From Salinimicrobium sediminis (GTDB lineage Bacteria; Bacteroidota; Bacteroidia; Flavobacteriales; Flavobacteriaceae), in NCBI RefSeq assembly GCF_900215295.1, contig NZ_OCMF01000006.1, positions 1-64,000 of the forward strand: a stretch of DNA of 64,000 nt. The letters run 5' to 3'. Under the pieces are notes generated by a model. The model ran no database searches and was not told where the DNA came from. It was given only the letters and a program-made list of their open reading frames with translations. Every line of letters starts with the position of its first letter. Position 1 is the stretch's first letter. The translations under genes and the position numbers were made by a program. Positions 1 to 9,606 of this stretch are shown piece after piece.

Positions 1-21
1 CACTCTCTCTCAAAGCGGCTG

Positions 22-51
22 CAAATATACAACCGAATTCAACTTCTGCAA
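22..51 (-). promoter_or_regulatory. Promoter reading leftwards out of the window
   Basis: On the minus strand TATATTTG (22-29) fits the Bacteroidota -7 box TAnnTTTG, and a CTTG-type -33 element (TTG at 49-51) lies 19 bp upstream. The spacing agrees with the known consensus. The transcribed gene lies left of base 1 and is not visible. Confidence 0.5.
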
Positions 52-99
52 GCTTCTGCAAAAAATATTTTAAGCTTTTTTTGACATTTTTGAAAACCA

Positions 100-355
100 C
101 GGAATTAAGGTGCTGAAAATGACATTTTTGAAGGTATCTTTTTTTAACCCTTTCAGGGTTCCAAACCTTGAAAGGGTTAGATGAGAATGCCACATCTTCT
201 TTCTTTGTGCCAGCCTTACAGGCTGGTTTACTTGCTGTACTTTCTCCCGGGGCGCTGCCCCGGGCTCCATTATTGAAGGCTTACAGCCTTCAACTATAGT
301 AAGTGAAGGTTCACAAAAGCAATTTTGAATTCTGAATTTTGAACCCTGAATAAAA
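100..355. repeat. Cluster of REP-like hairpins and a short heptamer array
   Basis: No gene is evident in 1-475. The stretch holds a row of inverted repeats. AACCCTTTCA (146-155) pairs with 169-178. CCCGGGGC (246-253) pairs with 257-264 around a GCT loop. TTGAAGGCT (273-281) pairs with 285-293 around TAC. At 325-352 four 7-bp units follow (TTGAATT, CTGAATT, TTGAACC, CTGAATA). Several short hairpins side by side are typical of REP/BIME clusters in Bacteroidota. A similar cluster lies at 16110-16240. Confidence 0.7.
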
Positions 356-475
356 AGCGTTAGGGATAGCAGCGGCAGCTTTTAAAGCGCTGCAATTTAT
401 GGCGCTTTAAAACTATAGCGGATAGCCCGACCCCATCTACGCCGGAGGCTATGGCGGGGGAACGCCCAAAAAGTT

Positions 476-1165
476 CTAAGATTTTCTATCGGACTTTTTT
501 GGAGAAGACCATTTATCTGTCAATTCCAGAAAATCAAAATCCAGTGCAGAGGGCTGTTTTTCCAATTGCCTGCTCTGGAAGGCCCTTTGTAGAATGTCTT
601 CTATTAAATAATCTTCCTGGTTGCCTGCGGGATTAAATTCTTCTTTCAACGAAATATCAAACATGCTCGCGGTAGTATTGTACCAAAAAGCTCTCCAGCC
701 GCTCTTTAGATCTTTAACCAGGTCAAAGGTAGTGGTTCCTGTTTGGCGGTGAATAAGTTTAACAAGGATCTGCCCTTCCGTACGGGTAAGTTTTTTAAGT
801 TCTGCCGAAAATTCATTTTCGATATAATTCTGGACGATCTTAGTATATCGCTTACGGTCGCGGCGGGATTTGATCTGTCCCAACCGGTCGTTCAACTCTA
901 CCAGCCTATCTGACGCTAACTTGGCATAGGGATAGACTTTCAATGTTTTACGACGCAGAATGAGATATTTTCTCCTTTCCAGATCATTATCAAATTTCAA
1001 CCTTCCCAGGATCAACACCTCGTCAAGATCGATATGGCTTCGGGCAATAGTATCTCCTTCTATTATATAATAGTAATATTCCAGCGTATCTTCCACAGGT
1101 TCCTTTACCTGGGCAACAACAGGAACAGTAATCATGGCCAGCAAAAAGAAAAATATTTTCTTCAA
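476..1165 (-). CDS. DUF4294 family exported protein
   Basis: A 229-residue protein with an N-terminal signal peptide (MKKIFFFLLAMITVPVVAQ, cleavage probably after VAQ), so probably periplasmic or envelope-associated. The body, from the YYYYIIEGDTI stretch through the basic central part (RRKYLILRRKTLKVYPYAK), matches the DUF4294 family, which is common in Flavobacteriaceae and has no known function. It is transcribed away from the M42 peptidase gene, with about 100 bp between the two starts. The length is normal for the family. No catalytic motif can be seen. Family assignment is from memory of conserved stretches. Confidence 0.85.
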   Translation of the reverse strand: MKKIFFFLLAMITVPVVAQVKEPVEDTLEYYYYIIEGDTIARSHIDLDEVLILGRLKFDNDLERRKYLILRRKTLKVYPYAKLASDRLVELNDRLGQIKSRRDRKRYTKIVQNYIENEFSAELKKLTRTEGQILVKLIHRQTGTTTFDLVKDLKSGWRAFWYNTTASMFDISLKEEFNPAGNQEDYLIEDILQRAFQSRQLEKQPSALDFDFLELTDKWSSPKKSDRKS

Positions 1166-1266
1166 ATTATTTTTTTAGGTTGTGACGCGAAAATCATTCC
1201 AAAATTACATTATCTATAAATTGTCAGCTCTCTAATTCTTATTAAATTCGTGCAAAAGTTTTATAA

Positions 1267-2355
1267 ATGGTTCAGGAAAAAATACTCAACGAAAAATCAA
1301 TAAATTTTTTAGAGAAATATTTAAATAACGCAGCCCCTACGGGCTATGAATGGGAGGGTCAAAAACTCTGGATGAAATACATAGAACCTTATGTAGACGA
1401 ATTCATCACCGATACCTACGGGACTGCTGTAGGAGTCATAAATCCCAAAGCCAAATATAAAGTAGTCATAGAAGGACATGCCGATGAGATCTCCTGGTAC
1501 GTAAATTATATTACTGATGACGGGCTCATCTACGTGATTAGAAATGGAGGTAGCGATCACCAGATCGCCGCATCAAAAAGGGTGCATATCCATACAAAGA
1601 ACGGGATCGTAAAAGGGGTTTTTGGATGGCCCGCTATCCACACCCGCGATAAGGAAAAGGAACAGGCGCCTAAGTTGGACAATATTTCGATAGATGTTGG
1701 CTGCTCTACTAAAGCCGAAGTTGAAGCACTTGGAGTTCATGTGGGCTGTGTGATCACTTATCCCGATGAATTTTTTATTCTGAATAAAAACAAATTCGTA
1801 AGTAGGGCCCTCGACAACAGAATTGGTGGATTTATGATCGCCGAAGTCGCACGGATGCTAAAAGAGAACAAAAAGAAATTGCCTTTTGGTCTTTATATCA
1901 CCAATTCGGTTCAGGAAGAAATAGGCCTTAGAGGAGCCGAGATGATCACACATCGCATTAAACCTAATGTAGCGATAGTGACCGATGTTACTCATGACAC
2001 CACGACTCCCATGATCGAGAAAAAGACCAACGGGTATACCAAAATTGGAGAAGGTCCGGTGATCTCTTACGCTCCGGCGGTTCAGAACAAACTAAGAAAT
2101 CTGCTTATCAAGACTGCTGAAGACAAAGACATTCCTTTTCAACGGATGGCATCTTCCAGAATGACCGGGACAGATACCGATGCTTTTGCCTATAGCAATG
2201 GCGGCGTAGCTTCTGCACTTATCTCTTTACCACTAAGGTACATGCATACCACTGTGGAAATGGTGCACCGCGATGATGTGGAGAACGTGATAAGGTTGAT
2301 CTATGAAAGCCTGCTGCAGTTAAAAGATGGTGATACCTTCAGCTATTTTGAATAG
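1267..2355 (+). CDS. M42 family metallopeptidase (glutamyl aminopeptidase/endoglucanase-like)
   Basis: A cytosolic di-zinc aminopeptidase of about 362 residues, the usual length for M42. Metal and catalytic motifs stand in the expected order: GHADEISW near residue 75, SRALDNRIGG near 180, NSVQEEIGLRGA near 217 (catalytic Glu-Glu), the DVTHDT segment near 240 and a C-terminal HTTVEMVHRDD (last metal histidine). M42 enzymes usually form dodecameric TET-like shells and trim peptides from the N-terminus; that is family knowledge. The start ATG at 1267 follows an AT-rich leader. A good intrinsic terminator lies 20 bp after the stop. Confidence 0.92.
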   Translation: MVQEKILNEKSINFLEKYLNNAAPTGYEWEGQKLWMKYIEPYVDEFITDTYGTAVGVINPKAKYKVVIEGHADEISWYVNYITDDGLIYVIRNGGSDHQIAASKRVHIHTKNGIVKGVFGWPAIHTRDKEKEQAPKLDNISIDVGCSTKAEVEALGVHVGCVITYPDEFFILNKNKFVSRALDNRIGGFMIAEVARMLKENKKKLPFGLYITNSVQEEIGLRGAEMITHRIKPNVAIVTDVTHDTTTPMIEKKTNGYTKIGEGPVISYAPAVQNKLRNLLIKTAEDKDIPFQRMASSRMTGTDTDAFAYSNGGVASALISLPLRYMHTTVEMVHRDDVENVIRLIYESLLQLKDGDTFSYFE

Positions 2356-2376
2356 AAAGCAAAAATGACATTTTAG

Positions 2377-2406
2377 AGCCTCCTTAATTTGGGAGGCTTT
2401 TTTTAT
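2377..2406 (+). terminator. Intrinsic terminator after the M42 peptidase
   Basis: AGCCTCC (2377-2383) pairs with GGAGGCT (2392-2398) and is followed by a run of T. Confidence 0.85.
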
Positions 2407-2474
2407 TTCAGAATTTTCACATTTAATTAGAAATGCCATAGGTCTTTGCAGGTTATATTTAGAAAAAAAATTCT

Positions 2475-3569
2475 ATGGTACTTACTTCTGAAGAAGTTAC
2501 TTCCTTAATTTCCAACCCCGATCTTGCTGCCGAAAAAGCAAATCTTCAATATGTTTCTGAAAATGATCTTTGCATCATGCGCCGGAAAAGGGGTAAAGGA
2601 TATCAATATTTTAAAGACGGAGAGCCGCTTCAGAATAAAGAGGAACTGGAAAGGATCAAAAAACTGGTTATTCCTCCCGCGTGGGAAAAGGTAAAGATCT
2701 GCCCCTACTCCAACGGCCATTTACAGGTAGTTGGCCTCGACGCAAAAAGCCGGAAGCAGTATATGTATCATCCCGACTGGACTAAATTCAGGAATCTCAC
2801 CAAATTCTATAAACTTCATGCCTTCGGAAAAGTTCTACCAAAAATCAGGGCGCGGGTAGATGAAGATCTGGACCTGCGGGGAATGCCACAAAGAAAAGTT
2901 CTGGCCCTGGTAGTAAGGCTTATGGAAGAAACACATATTAGAATCGGAAACGATGCTTACGCAAAACAGAATAAGTCCTACGGCCTTTCAACATTAAGGA
3001 GTCGCCACGTGCAGATCTCCCGCGGAAAAATGAAATTCAATTTCACCGGTAAAAAAGGAATTGAGCACACCGTTTCTGTACAGGATAAGAAATTGATCAA
3101 GCTGGTCAATAAGTGTGAAGAAATTCCGGGATGGGAAGTTTTTAAATATTATGATGAGGAAGGCACGAAAAGGAGCATTGACAGCGGCATGGTGAACCAG
3201 TATATACAGGAAGTAAGCGGGGCATTATTTTCGGCAAAGGATTTCAGAACCTGGAGCGCGACGAAGATTTTCTTTGAAACCCTTATGGAAATAGGTTACG
3301 TCGAACCCGAAAAAGAAAACAAATCGAATATACTGCAAGCCTATGACACTGCTGCGGAAGCTTTGGGAAATACCCGAAGTGTTTGCAGAAGCTACTATGT
3401 ACATCCGCATGTAGTGCAGTTATACGAATCAGGAGGAATTGTGCCTTATTTTGAAAAAGTGGAAAGAAAACGCACCACCAAACCCAATCTTTCTCAGACT
3501 GAAGAGATCCTGCTGGAGATGCTCGGGGATTACGAGATAGAGCTCGAAGAGAAGAAAGTTCAGAAGTAG
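2475..3569 (+). CDS. DNA topoisomerase IB (poxvirus/eukaryote-like type)
   Basis: A 364-residue monomeric type IB topoisomerase that relaxes supercoils through a 3'-phosphotyrosyl intermediate. Visible signatures are the N-terminal IPPAWEKVKICPYSNGHLQ segment, RIGNDAYAKQN (first catalytic Arg) near residue 157, the GKKGIEHTV segment near 195, KDFRTWSATK (second Arg) near 255, and CRSYYVHPHV near 305 with the nucleophilic Tyr. All catalytic landmarks are present. The gene stands alone, transcribed towards acs. Just after the stop (3579-3613) is a short 7-bp-period array (GTTGCTG, TTGCAGG, TTGCGGG). Confidence 0.93.
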   Translation: MVLTSEEVTSLISNPDLAAEKANLQYVSENDLCIMRRKRGKGYQYFKDGEPLQNKEELERIKKLVIPPAWEKVKICPYSNGHLQVVGLDAKSRKQYMYHPDWTKFRNLTKFYKLHAFGKVLPKIRARVDEDLDLRGMPQRKVLALVVRLMEETHIRIGNDAYAKQNKSYGLSTLRSRHVQISRGKMKFNFTGKKGIEHTVSVQDKKLIKLVNKCEEIPGWEVFKYYDEEGTKRSIDSGMVNQYIQEVSGALFSAKDFRTWSATKIFFETLMEIGYVEPEKENKSNILQAYDTAAEALGNTRSVCRSYYVHPHVVQLYESGGIVPYFEKVERKRTTKPNLSQTEEILLEMLGDYEIELEEKKVQK

Positions 3570-3626
3570 ATTTGTGGGGTTGCTGGTTAGGGTTGCAGGT
3601 TGCAGGTTGCGGGTTTAAAGAAAAAA

Positions 3627-3657
3627 AACTCCGGCCTGAACTTGTCTGACCGGAGTT
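3627..3657 (-). terminator. Terminator between topoisomerase IB and acs
   Basis: AACTCCGG (3627-3634) pairs with CCGGAGTT (3650-3657). On the minus strand it is followed by eight T, so it mainly ends acs transcription. Confidence 0.85.
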
Positions 3658-3684
3658 AAGTTTTGTCTTGATACAGTTAGATAG

Positions 3685-5589
3685 CTATATATTTTTGGCT
3701 TCAGCCATAATTTCATCTACAATTTCAGGATTGAGCAGGGTTGACGTGTCTCCCAGATTTCCGGTGTCGTTGGAGGCAATTTTCCGCAGAATTCTTCTCA
3801 TGATCTTTCCGCTGCGTGTCTTTGGTAGTCCGTTCACGAACTGTATCTTGTCCGGCTTGGCAATGGGTCCTACGGTATTCGCCACTAAATCCTTGATTTC
3901 CTTTATGAGTTTATCTGATGGTTCCACATCATTATACAGAATGACATAAGCATAAAGGGCATTTCCTTTAACATCGTGCGGGAATCCAACAACAGCAGAC
4001 TCTACTACCCCTTCATGTTCATCAATTGCATTTTCAATGGTGGCAGTCCCCAAATTGTGACCCGAAACTATTACAATATCATCCACTCTTCCGGTTATTC
4101 GGTAATTTCCGGTTGCATCGCGATAGGCACCATCACCGGTAAAATACATGTTTTCAAAAGCTGAAAAATAGACCTCCTTATATCTTTGATGGTCCCCATA
4201 AATAGTACGGGCAATTGAGGGCCACGGGAATTTGATAGCGAGCCTGCCATCGGCATTGAGTTCTTTGATCTCGTTTCCGGTTTCATCCATGAGAGCGGGC
4301 TGCACCCCGGGAAGCGGTAAAGTCGCAAAAGTGGGTCTGGTGGGGGTGATCCCTGCAAGGGGGGAGATCATGATCCCTCCGGTTTCAGTTTGCCACCAGG
4401 TATCAACTATAGGACAATTTCCTTTTCCAATATTATCATTATACCAGTGCCATGCCTCTTCATTGATAGGCTCCCCTACACTACCCAATACTTTTAGGGA
4501 CGAAAGATCATGTTGTTCAACAAACTTCAGAGGTTGTTTGGCAAGGGAACGGATAGCTGTTGGGGCAGTATAGAAATGGGTGACATTTAGTTTATCCACA
4601 ATTTCCCAAAACCTTCCGTAGTCAGGATAACTGGGAATACCTTCAAACATGACCGTGGTAGCACCTGCAGCCAAGGGACCATATATAATATAGGAGTGCC
4701 CGGTGATCCAGCCAATATCTGCAGTACACCAGTACACGTCATCCTTTTCCAGCTGAAAGACATTTGCGAAAGTATAAGTAGTTCCTACTGTGTAACCTCC
4801 TACAGTATGCACCATACCTTTAGGTTTTCCGGTAGAACCTGAAGTATAAAGAATGAAGAGCATATCTTCTGCATCCATGATCTCTGCCTCACAATCCTGT
4901 GATGCCTTTTGCAATTCATCGAACCAGAAACTGTCCCTGCCTTCCACCATGTTGGTGGGTTCCACAGTACGGCGATAGACGATCACTTTTTCTATGGATG
5001 GTGTTTCTTCCAAAGCCTTATCACAGATCTCCTTTAAATTCACCTTTTTGGAACCTCTGTATACCTCATTTGCAGTAATGAGCATCTTACATTCGGAATC
5101 ATTGATGCGTCGTGCAATGGCAGAGCTGGAAAAACCTGCAAAGACTATGGAATGTACTGCTCCAATCCTCGCACAGGCAAGCATGGCAATAGCAAGTTCG
5201 GGGATCATGGGCATATAGATGCATACCTTATCCCCTTTTTTGATGCCGTTGTTCCGCAGCACATTGGCGAAGCGACACACTTTTACAAAAAGTTGACGAT
5301 AGGTAATGTAACGGGATTCTTCATCGGGATCATTGGGTTCCCAGATGATGGCGGTCTTGTTCCCCAGTTTTTTCAGGTGCCTGTCCAGACAGTTCTCGGT
5401 AATATTGATCTGCCCCCCCTGGAACCATTTCACCTCGGGTTTCCTAAAGTCCCATTCCAGGGTCTTATCCCACTTTTTTTGCCAGGTAAAAGTATTGGCA
5501 ATTTCAGACCAAAAAGCTTCAGGATCCTGAACACTTTTTTTGTATGCCTTCTTGTATTCTGCGAAGCTGCGTATCTTAAGATTTTCCAT
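3685..5589 (-). CDS. acs: Acetyl-CoA synthetase (AMP-forming)
   Basis: A 634-residue adenylate-forming enzyme that makes acetyl-CoA from acetate, ATP and CoA in the cytosol. The N-terminal ACAS_N segment runs to about residue 80. The AMP-binding signature LYTSGSTGKPKGMVHT is near 255, the acetate-pocket WWQTETGG near 400, and the C-terminal hinge YFTGDGAYRD near 490. The lysine motif KTRSGKIMRR near 600 is the one acetylated in other Acs proteins. Length and motif order are canonical. It is monocistronic, with a terminator downstream and cbpA divergent about 190 bp away. Confidence 0.97.
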   Translation of the reverse strand: MENLKIRSFAEYKKAYKKSVQDPEAFWSEIANTFTWQKKWDKTLEWDFRKPEVKWFQGGQINITENCLDRHLKKLGNKTAIIWEPNDPDEESRYITYRQLFVKVCRFANVLRNNGIKKGDKVCIYMPMIPELAIAMLACARIGAVHSIVFAGFSSSAIARRINDSECKMLITANEVYRGSKKVNLKEICDKALEETPSIEKVIVYRRTVEPTNMVEGRDSFWFDELQKASQDCEAEIMDAEDMLFILYTSGSTGKPKGMVHTVGGYTVGTTYTFANVFQLEKDDVYWCTADIGWITGHSYIIYGPLAAGATTVMFEGIPSYPDYGRFWEIVDKLNVTHFYTAPTAIRSLAKQPLKFVEQHDLSSLKVLGSVGEPINEEAWHWYNDNIGKGNCPIVDTWWQTETGGIMISPLAGITPTRPTFATLPLPGVQPALMDETGNEIKELNADGRLAIKFPWPSIARTIYGDHQRYKEVYFSAFENMYFTGDGAYRDATGNYRITGRVDDIVIVSGHNLGTATIENAIDEHEGVVESAVVGFPHDVKGNALYAYVILYNDVEPSDKLIKEIKDLVANTVGPIAKPDKIQFVNGLPKTRSGKIMRRILRKIASNDTGNLGDTSTLLNPEIVDEIMAEAKNI

Positions 5590-5776
5590 ATTCTAAATTT
5601 AGGAAAAGCAGCTTCAAAAACAAATATTGCTACAGCCTTAATATTCAAAATCTTATTTCATAAACTCTTCCGAAGAAATAAAAGTTATGGGAAACATTTA
5701 ACCCTTTTAGGTGTAAAATGCCTTGCTGAAAAATATGTATCTTTAGTCTACGCTTTTCAAAAATGCTATAAACCCA

Positions 5777-6703
5777 ATGCAATTTATAGATTACTACAAG
5801 GTTTTGGAGCTTGATAAAAATGCCACCCAGAGTGACATTAAAAAAGCCTACCGCAAACTTGCCCGGAAATATCATCCCGATCTTAACCCCAAAGATGCTG
5901 AAGCACAAAAGAAATTTCAGCAGATCAATGAAGCCCATGAGGTTCTGATTGATCCGGAAAAAAGAAAAAAATATGACCAGTACGGGAAAGACTGGCAACA
6001 TGCCGAAGAATTTGAAAAACAGAAAGCACAACAGCAACAGTATCAGCGTCAGTATTCGGGCGGCGGATTTGGAGGTGCAGAAGGTTTTAGCGGCGGCGGA
6101 TTTGAACAGGGGGATTTTTCTGAATTTTTCGAATCCATGTTTGGTGGGGGAAGAACCTCCGGAAGCCGACGCAGAACAACTCGTTTTCAGGGCCCCGACT
6201 ATAATGCCGAATTGCACCTGAACCTTTCAGACATTTATAAAACCCAAAAGCAGACCATTACCGTCAATGGAAAAAATATCCGGCTAACCATTCCGGCCGG
6301 TGTGGAGAACGGGCAAACTATTAAAATAAAAGGCTATGGCGGGGAGGGAATGAATGGAGGACCTGCCGGGGATCTTTTTATCACTTTTGCCATTAAAAAC
6401 GATACTTCCTTTAAACGGGACGGCAAGGATCTTTATAAGGATGTTGATCTGGATATATTTACTGCTGCCCTGGGAGGAGAGATCACAGTGGATACTTTCG
6501 ATGGGAAAGCTAAACTAAAGATCAAGCCCGAAACTCAAAATGACACCACAGTAAAGCTTAAAGGAAAGGGATTTCCGGTCTACAAGAAGGAAGGTCATTA
6601 CGGAGACCTTTATATCACCTATAAACTAAAGATCCCAACCCACCTTAGCGCCCGGGAAAAAGAACTTTTACAGGAACTTAAAAAACTCAGGGGAAATGGA
6701 TGA
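5777..6703 (+). CDS. cbpA: CbpA-type DnaJ co-chaperone
   Basis: A 308-residue Hsp40 of the CbpA class: J domain at residues 1-70 with the HPD motif ([10 protein letters not shown]), a G/F-rich linker (about 85-130, many GGG and Phe), then two DnaJ C-terminal beta-sandwich domains. There is no cysteine-rich zinc domain, which separates it from DnaJ. It should stimulate DnaK ATPase and bind non-native proteins in the cytosol. The next gene, cbpM, overlaps it by 8 bp, the usual pairing of chaperone and modulator. Confidence 0.93.
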   Translation: MQFIDYYKVLELDKNATQSDIKKAYRKLARKYHPDLNPKDAEAQKKFQQINEAHEVLIDPEKRKKYDQYGKDWQHAEEFEKQKAQQQQYQRQYSGGGFGGAEGFSGGGFEQGDFSEFFESMFGGGRTSGSRRRTTRFQGPDYNAELHLNLSDIYKTQKQTITVNGKNIRLTIPAGVENGQTIKIKGYGGEGMNGGPAGDLFITFAIKNDTSFKRDGKDLYKDVDLDIFTAALGGEITVDTFDGKAKLKIKPETQNDTTVKLKGKGFPVYKKEGHYGDLYITYKLKIPTHLSAREKELLQELKKLRGNG

Positions 6704-6986
6704 TCGATATATCTCAATAATAGAATTCTGCAACTGTCACCAGGTCGAAATCTCTTTTATACATTCTCTTACAGAACACGGCCTGCTGCAAACAATTGTG
6801 ATCGAAGAAGACGAATATGTGGAGCAGGAGCAAATAAGGGATCTGGAGCGAATGCTGCGTCTACATTATGACCTTGAGATCAACATGCAGGGAATAGATG
6901 CCATCAATCATTTGCTTGAAAAGGTATCCCGGCTACAAAATGAGGTCCGCCAGCTTGAAAACCGTTTAAGAAGATTTGAAGATTAA
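6696..6986 (+). CDS. cbpM: CbpM-like chaperone modulator
   Basis: A 96-residue MerR-like small protein. The N-terminal half ([20 protein letters not shown]) resembles the winged-helix fold of CbpM, and the C-terminal end is a heptad-rich coiled coil ([19 protein letters not shown]). CbpM binds the J domain of CbpA and inhibits it in E. coli; here the role is inferred from overlap with cbpA (8 bp) and the family match. Confidence 0.85.
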   Translation: MDDRYISIIEFCNCHQVEISFIHSLTEHGLLQTIVIEEDEYVEQEQIRDLERMLRLHYDLEINMQGIDAINHLLEKVSRLQNEVRQLENRLRRFED

Positions 6987-7000
6987 TTAAACCCAATGCT

Positions 7001-7333
7001 ATGAAATTACTACTGAATTCCTTTGTTGCCTTCCTGCTGCTCATCTCTGCGCAGACCTGCAACAATACCTCTGAAACACCAAATACTAATACTACTGAAG
7101 TTAACAGCGAAAGAATGGAAATCACCGGTACCATCGAGCAACAGGGAATGACTTCCTACCAATATGGAACTCATACTATCACTACCGCCGATGACGAATA
7201 TTATGCTCTTAAAAGTGAAGCAATTGAGCTCGATGATTACTTAAATGAAGAAGTCACCATAGTTGCAGAAAAGATCGAAGGTTATCCCCTTTCCGGCGGA
7301 CCGGATTACTTGCTGGTGCTGGAAGTGAAATGA
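7001..7333 (+). CDS. Small exported protein, unknown function
   Basis: A 110-residue protein with a hydrophobic N-terminus (LLLNSFVAFLLLISAQTC) followed by a Thr/Asn-rich linker, which looks like a signal peptide and possibly a lipoprotein anchor. The lipobox is poor because Thr precedes Cys, so lipidation is uncertain. The remaining 70 residues (ITGTIEQQGMTSYQYGTHTI and a beta-rich tail ending DYLLVLEVK) suggest a small beta-barrel of OB type, but I do not recognise a family. It lies 14 bp after cbpM and may be cotranscribed. A repeat block begins right after the stop. Confidence 0.65.
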   Translation: MKLLLNSFVAFLLLISAQTCNNTSETPNTNTTEVNSERMEITGTIEQQGMTSYQYGTHTITTADDEYYALKSEAIELDDYLNEEVTIVAEKIEGYPLSGGPDYLLVLEVK

Positions 7334-7340
7334 AAGGAGA

Positions 7341-7399
7341 AGTACGAGATTAGAAGGACGAAGTAGTGATCAGTGGTCGGTATTCAGTGGTCAGTTGTA
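7341..7399. repeat. 7-bp-period array
   Basis: Consecutive 7-bp units such as AGAAGTA/AGAAGGA and then AGTGATC, AGTGGTC, GGTATTC, AGTGGTC, AGTTGTA (7365-7399). The words differ but the period stays at 7. Confidence 0.75.
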
Positions 7400-7411
7400 G
7401 TAGTCAAAACC

Positions 7412-8512
7412 GGCTTCGACCATTTTTCTGCGCCCTCCCGGTTGCAGAAAAAGCTCAGCCTGACAACTCTCCACAAGCAGGGCCGAGATCATTTTTCCGC
7501 GCGCTCCCGGTTGCAAAAAAAGCTCAGCCAGACAACTTTTTCTGCGCAAATCAGCGGGAAACCGATGAGTGCAATACTTCCTATCTTTTTTCACACAAGG
7601 TCTTCTAAGGAAAACATTAAGCGCACAAAGTAGTTAAAATTTGAAGTCGCTCCCTTTAAAACCGGCTTCGACCATTTTTCCGCGCCCTCCCGGTTGCAGA
7701 AAAAGCTCAGCCTGACAACTCTCCACAAGCAAGGCTTAGATCATTTTTCCGCGCTCTTCCGGTTGAAAAAAAAAGCTCAGCCAGACAAATCTTTCTACGC
7801 AAATCAGCAGGATCAGCGGGAAACCGATGAGAGATGGGGTTTATTTCCGATAGATTTCACACGAAGTTCACTAAGGAAAAATTAAGAGCACAAAGAAGTT
7901 GGACTAAGTCAGAGATATATCTTTACCTAAAGGCTTCGACCATATTTCCACGCCCTCCCGGTTGCAGAAAAAGCTCAGCCTGACAATTCTCCAAAAGAAA
8001 GGCTTAGATCATTTTTCGCGCGCTCCCGGTTGCAAAAAAAGCTCAGCCAGACAACTCTTTCTGCGCAAATCAGCGGGAAACCGATGAGTGCAATACTTCC
8101 TAACTTTTTTCACACAAAGTTCTCTAAGGAAAAAATTAAGCGCACAAAGCAAGTTTAAATTTGAAGTCGCTCACTTCAAAACCGGCTTCGACCATTTTTC
8201 TGCGCCCTCCCGGTTGCAGAAAAAGCTCAGCCTGACAACTATCCAAAAGAAAAGTTTAGATCATTTTTCCGCGCTCTTCCGGTTGCAAAAAAAGCTCAGC
8301 CAGAGAACTTTTTCTGCGCAAATCAGCGGGATCAGCGGGAAACGGATAAGAGATGGGGTTTATTTCCGATAGATTTCACACGAAGTTCACTAAGGAAAAA
8401 TTAAGAGCACAAAGAAGTTGGACTAAGTCAGAGATATATCTTTACCTAAAGGCTTCGACCATATTTCCACGCCCTGCCGGCCGTGAAAACAGCTCAGCCT
8501 GACAATATAAAT
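7412..8512. repeat. Nested 520-bp higher-order tandem repeat
   Basis: The anchor GGCTTCGACC recurs at 7412, 7664, 7932, 8184 and 8451, so units alternate 252, 268, 252 and 267 bp and the true period is about 520 bp. Units of type A carry GAGTGCAATACTTCC; type B carries GAGATGGGGTTTATTTCCG. Each unit also contains a degenerate inner duplication of the motif CTCCCGGTTGCA...GCTCAGCC. The gap 7334-8599 therefore holds only repeats; the open frames crossing it have protein sequences dictated by the repeat and are not genes. Confidence 0.9.
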
Positions 8513-8571
8513 ACAGAGAAAATTAAGTATAGCAATGAGAAATCATTATAAATGTCAGTCCTCGACCACTT

Positions 8572-8599
8572 CTCAATACTCAATACTCAATACTCAATC
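8572..8599. repeat. Heptamer array ending at the purC stop codon
   Basis: CTCAATA three times, then CTCAATC (8572-8599). The next bases are the reverse-strand stop codon of purC. Confidence 0.8.
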
Positions 8600-9547
8600 C
8601 TATTTATTCAGATAATCATAAACATTCCGCTCGATCCTGTCCTCGATGTTGGTAATGTCCGCTTTAATGAATTCTTCCCCTGTGATCTGTTCGTAAAGCT
8701 CAATATAGCGATCAGAAACGGATTGGATATATTCATCACTCATTTCCGGGATCTGCTGTCCTTCTTTCCCTTGAAAGCCATTTTGTATAAGCCACTGCCT
8801 CACAAATTCCTTTGAGAGCTGTTTTTGCGGCTCTCCGTTGGCCAGGCGATCCTCGTAACCTTCAGCATAAAAATACCGGGAGGAATCCGGCGTATGGATC
8901 TCGTCGATAAGGACGATCTTTCCTTCCGCGGTTTTTCCAAATTCGTATTTGGTATCGACCAGGATAAGGCCGTTTTCTTTCGCCAACTGAGTTCCGCGAA
9001 GGAACAACTGTTGGGTGTAGAGTTCAAGGCTGGTGTAATCTTCTTCAGAAACAATTCCTTTTTCAAGGATCTCGTCCCGGGAAATATCCATGTCGTGTTC
9101 CCCGGAAGCAGCTTTTGTTGTCGGTGTGATGATGGGTGCCGCAAAAGCTTCATTTTCTTTCATGCCTTCGGGCATATGAACTCCACAGAGGCTGCGTTTT
9201 CCGCTGGCGTATTCCCTGGCGGCATGTCCCGTTAAATATCCGCGAATCACCATTTCCACTTTAAAAGGCTCGCATTTTAGTCCTATTGCCACATTGGGAT
9301 CGGGAGTGGCCTGTAACCAGTTAGGTACGAGATCTTCTGTAGCTTTCATCATTTTTGTGGCCAGCTGATTCAGGATCTGTCCCTTATACGGGATACCTTT
9401 CGGCATGACCACATCAAAAGCCGATAGCCTGTCTGTCACTATCATAACCAACCGGTCATCTTCAAGTGTGTAAACATCGCGGACTTTTCCTTTATATACG
9501 GACTTCTGACCCGGAAAACTAAAATTGGTAGCGGTAATGGTATTCAT
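8600..9547 (-). CDS. purC: Phosphoribosylaminoimidazole-succinocarboxamide synthase
   Basis: SAICAR synthetase of purine biosynthesis: it joins CAIR and aspartate using ATP. From the chosen ATG at 9547 the protein is 315 residues and opens [14 protein letters not shown]. The longer open frame to 9595 adds 16 unlikely residues that read through the hairpin after phoH. Signatures are YKGKVRDVY near residue 18 (phosphate-binding), [17 protein letters not shown] near 38, [16 protein letters not shown] near 100, and KYEFGK with [13 protein letters not shown] near 210. The 315-residue length fits the longer SAICAR synthetases found in Bacteroidota. Confidence 0.96.
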   Translation of the reverse strand: MNTITATNFSFPGQKSVYKGKVRDVYTLEDDRLVMIVTDRLSAFDVVMPKGIPYKGQILNQLATKMMKATEDLVPNWLQATPDPNVAIGLKCEPFKVEMVIRGYLTGHAAREYASGKRSLCGVHMPEGMKENEAFAAPIITPTTKAASGEHDMDISRDEILEKGIVSEEDYTSLELYTQQLFLRGTQLAKENGLILVDTKYEFGKTAEGKIVLIDEIHTPDSSRYFYAEGYEDRLANGEPQKQLSKEFVRQWLIQNGFQGKEGQQIPEMSDEYIQSVSDRYIELYEQITGEEFIKADITNIEDRIERNVYDYLNK

Positions 9548-9572
9548 GAAATATAAGTTATTGTAAATGAAA

Positions 9573-9590
9573 ACCCCACACGTGCGGGGT
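9573..9590 (-). terminator. Hairpin between phoH and purC
   Basis: ACCCC...GGGGT with a near-palindromic CACGTG centre. On the minus strand it is followed by TTTTC, a modest intrinsic terminator for phoH. Confidence 0.55.
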
Positions 9591-9606
9591 CTCAAAAATG
9601 TCAGTT

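Noticed and set aside
5645-6217. 190-codon minus-strand frame over cbpA
   Set aside because: Shadow of cbpA, low-complexity and without family features.
7366-8372. Several open frames of 63-94 codons across the 520-bp repeat
   Set aside because: Their sequences are dictated by the repeat, and similar ones appear in more than one frame of each copy.
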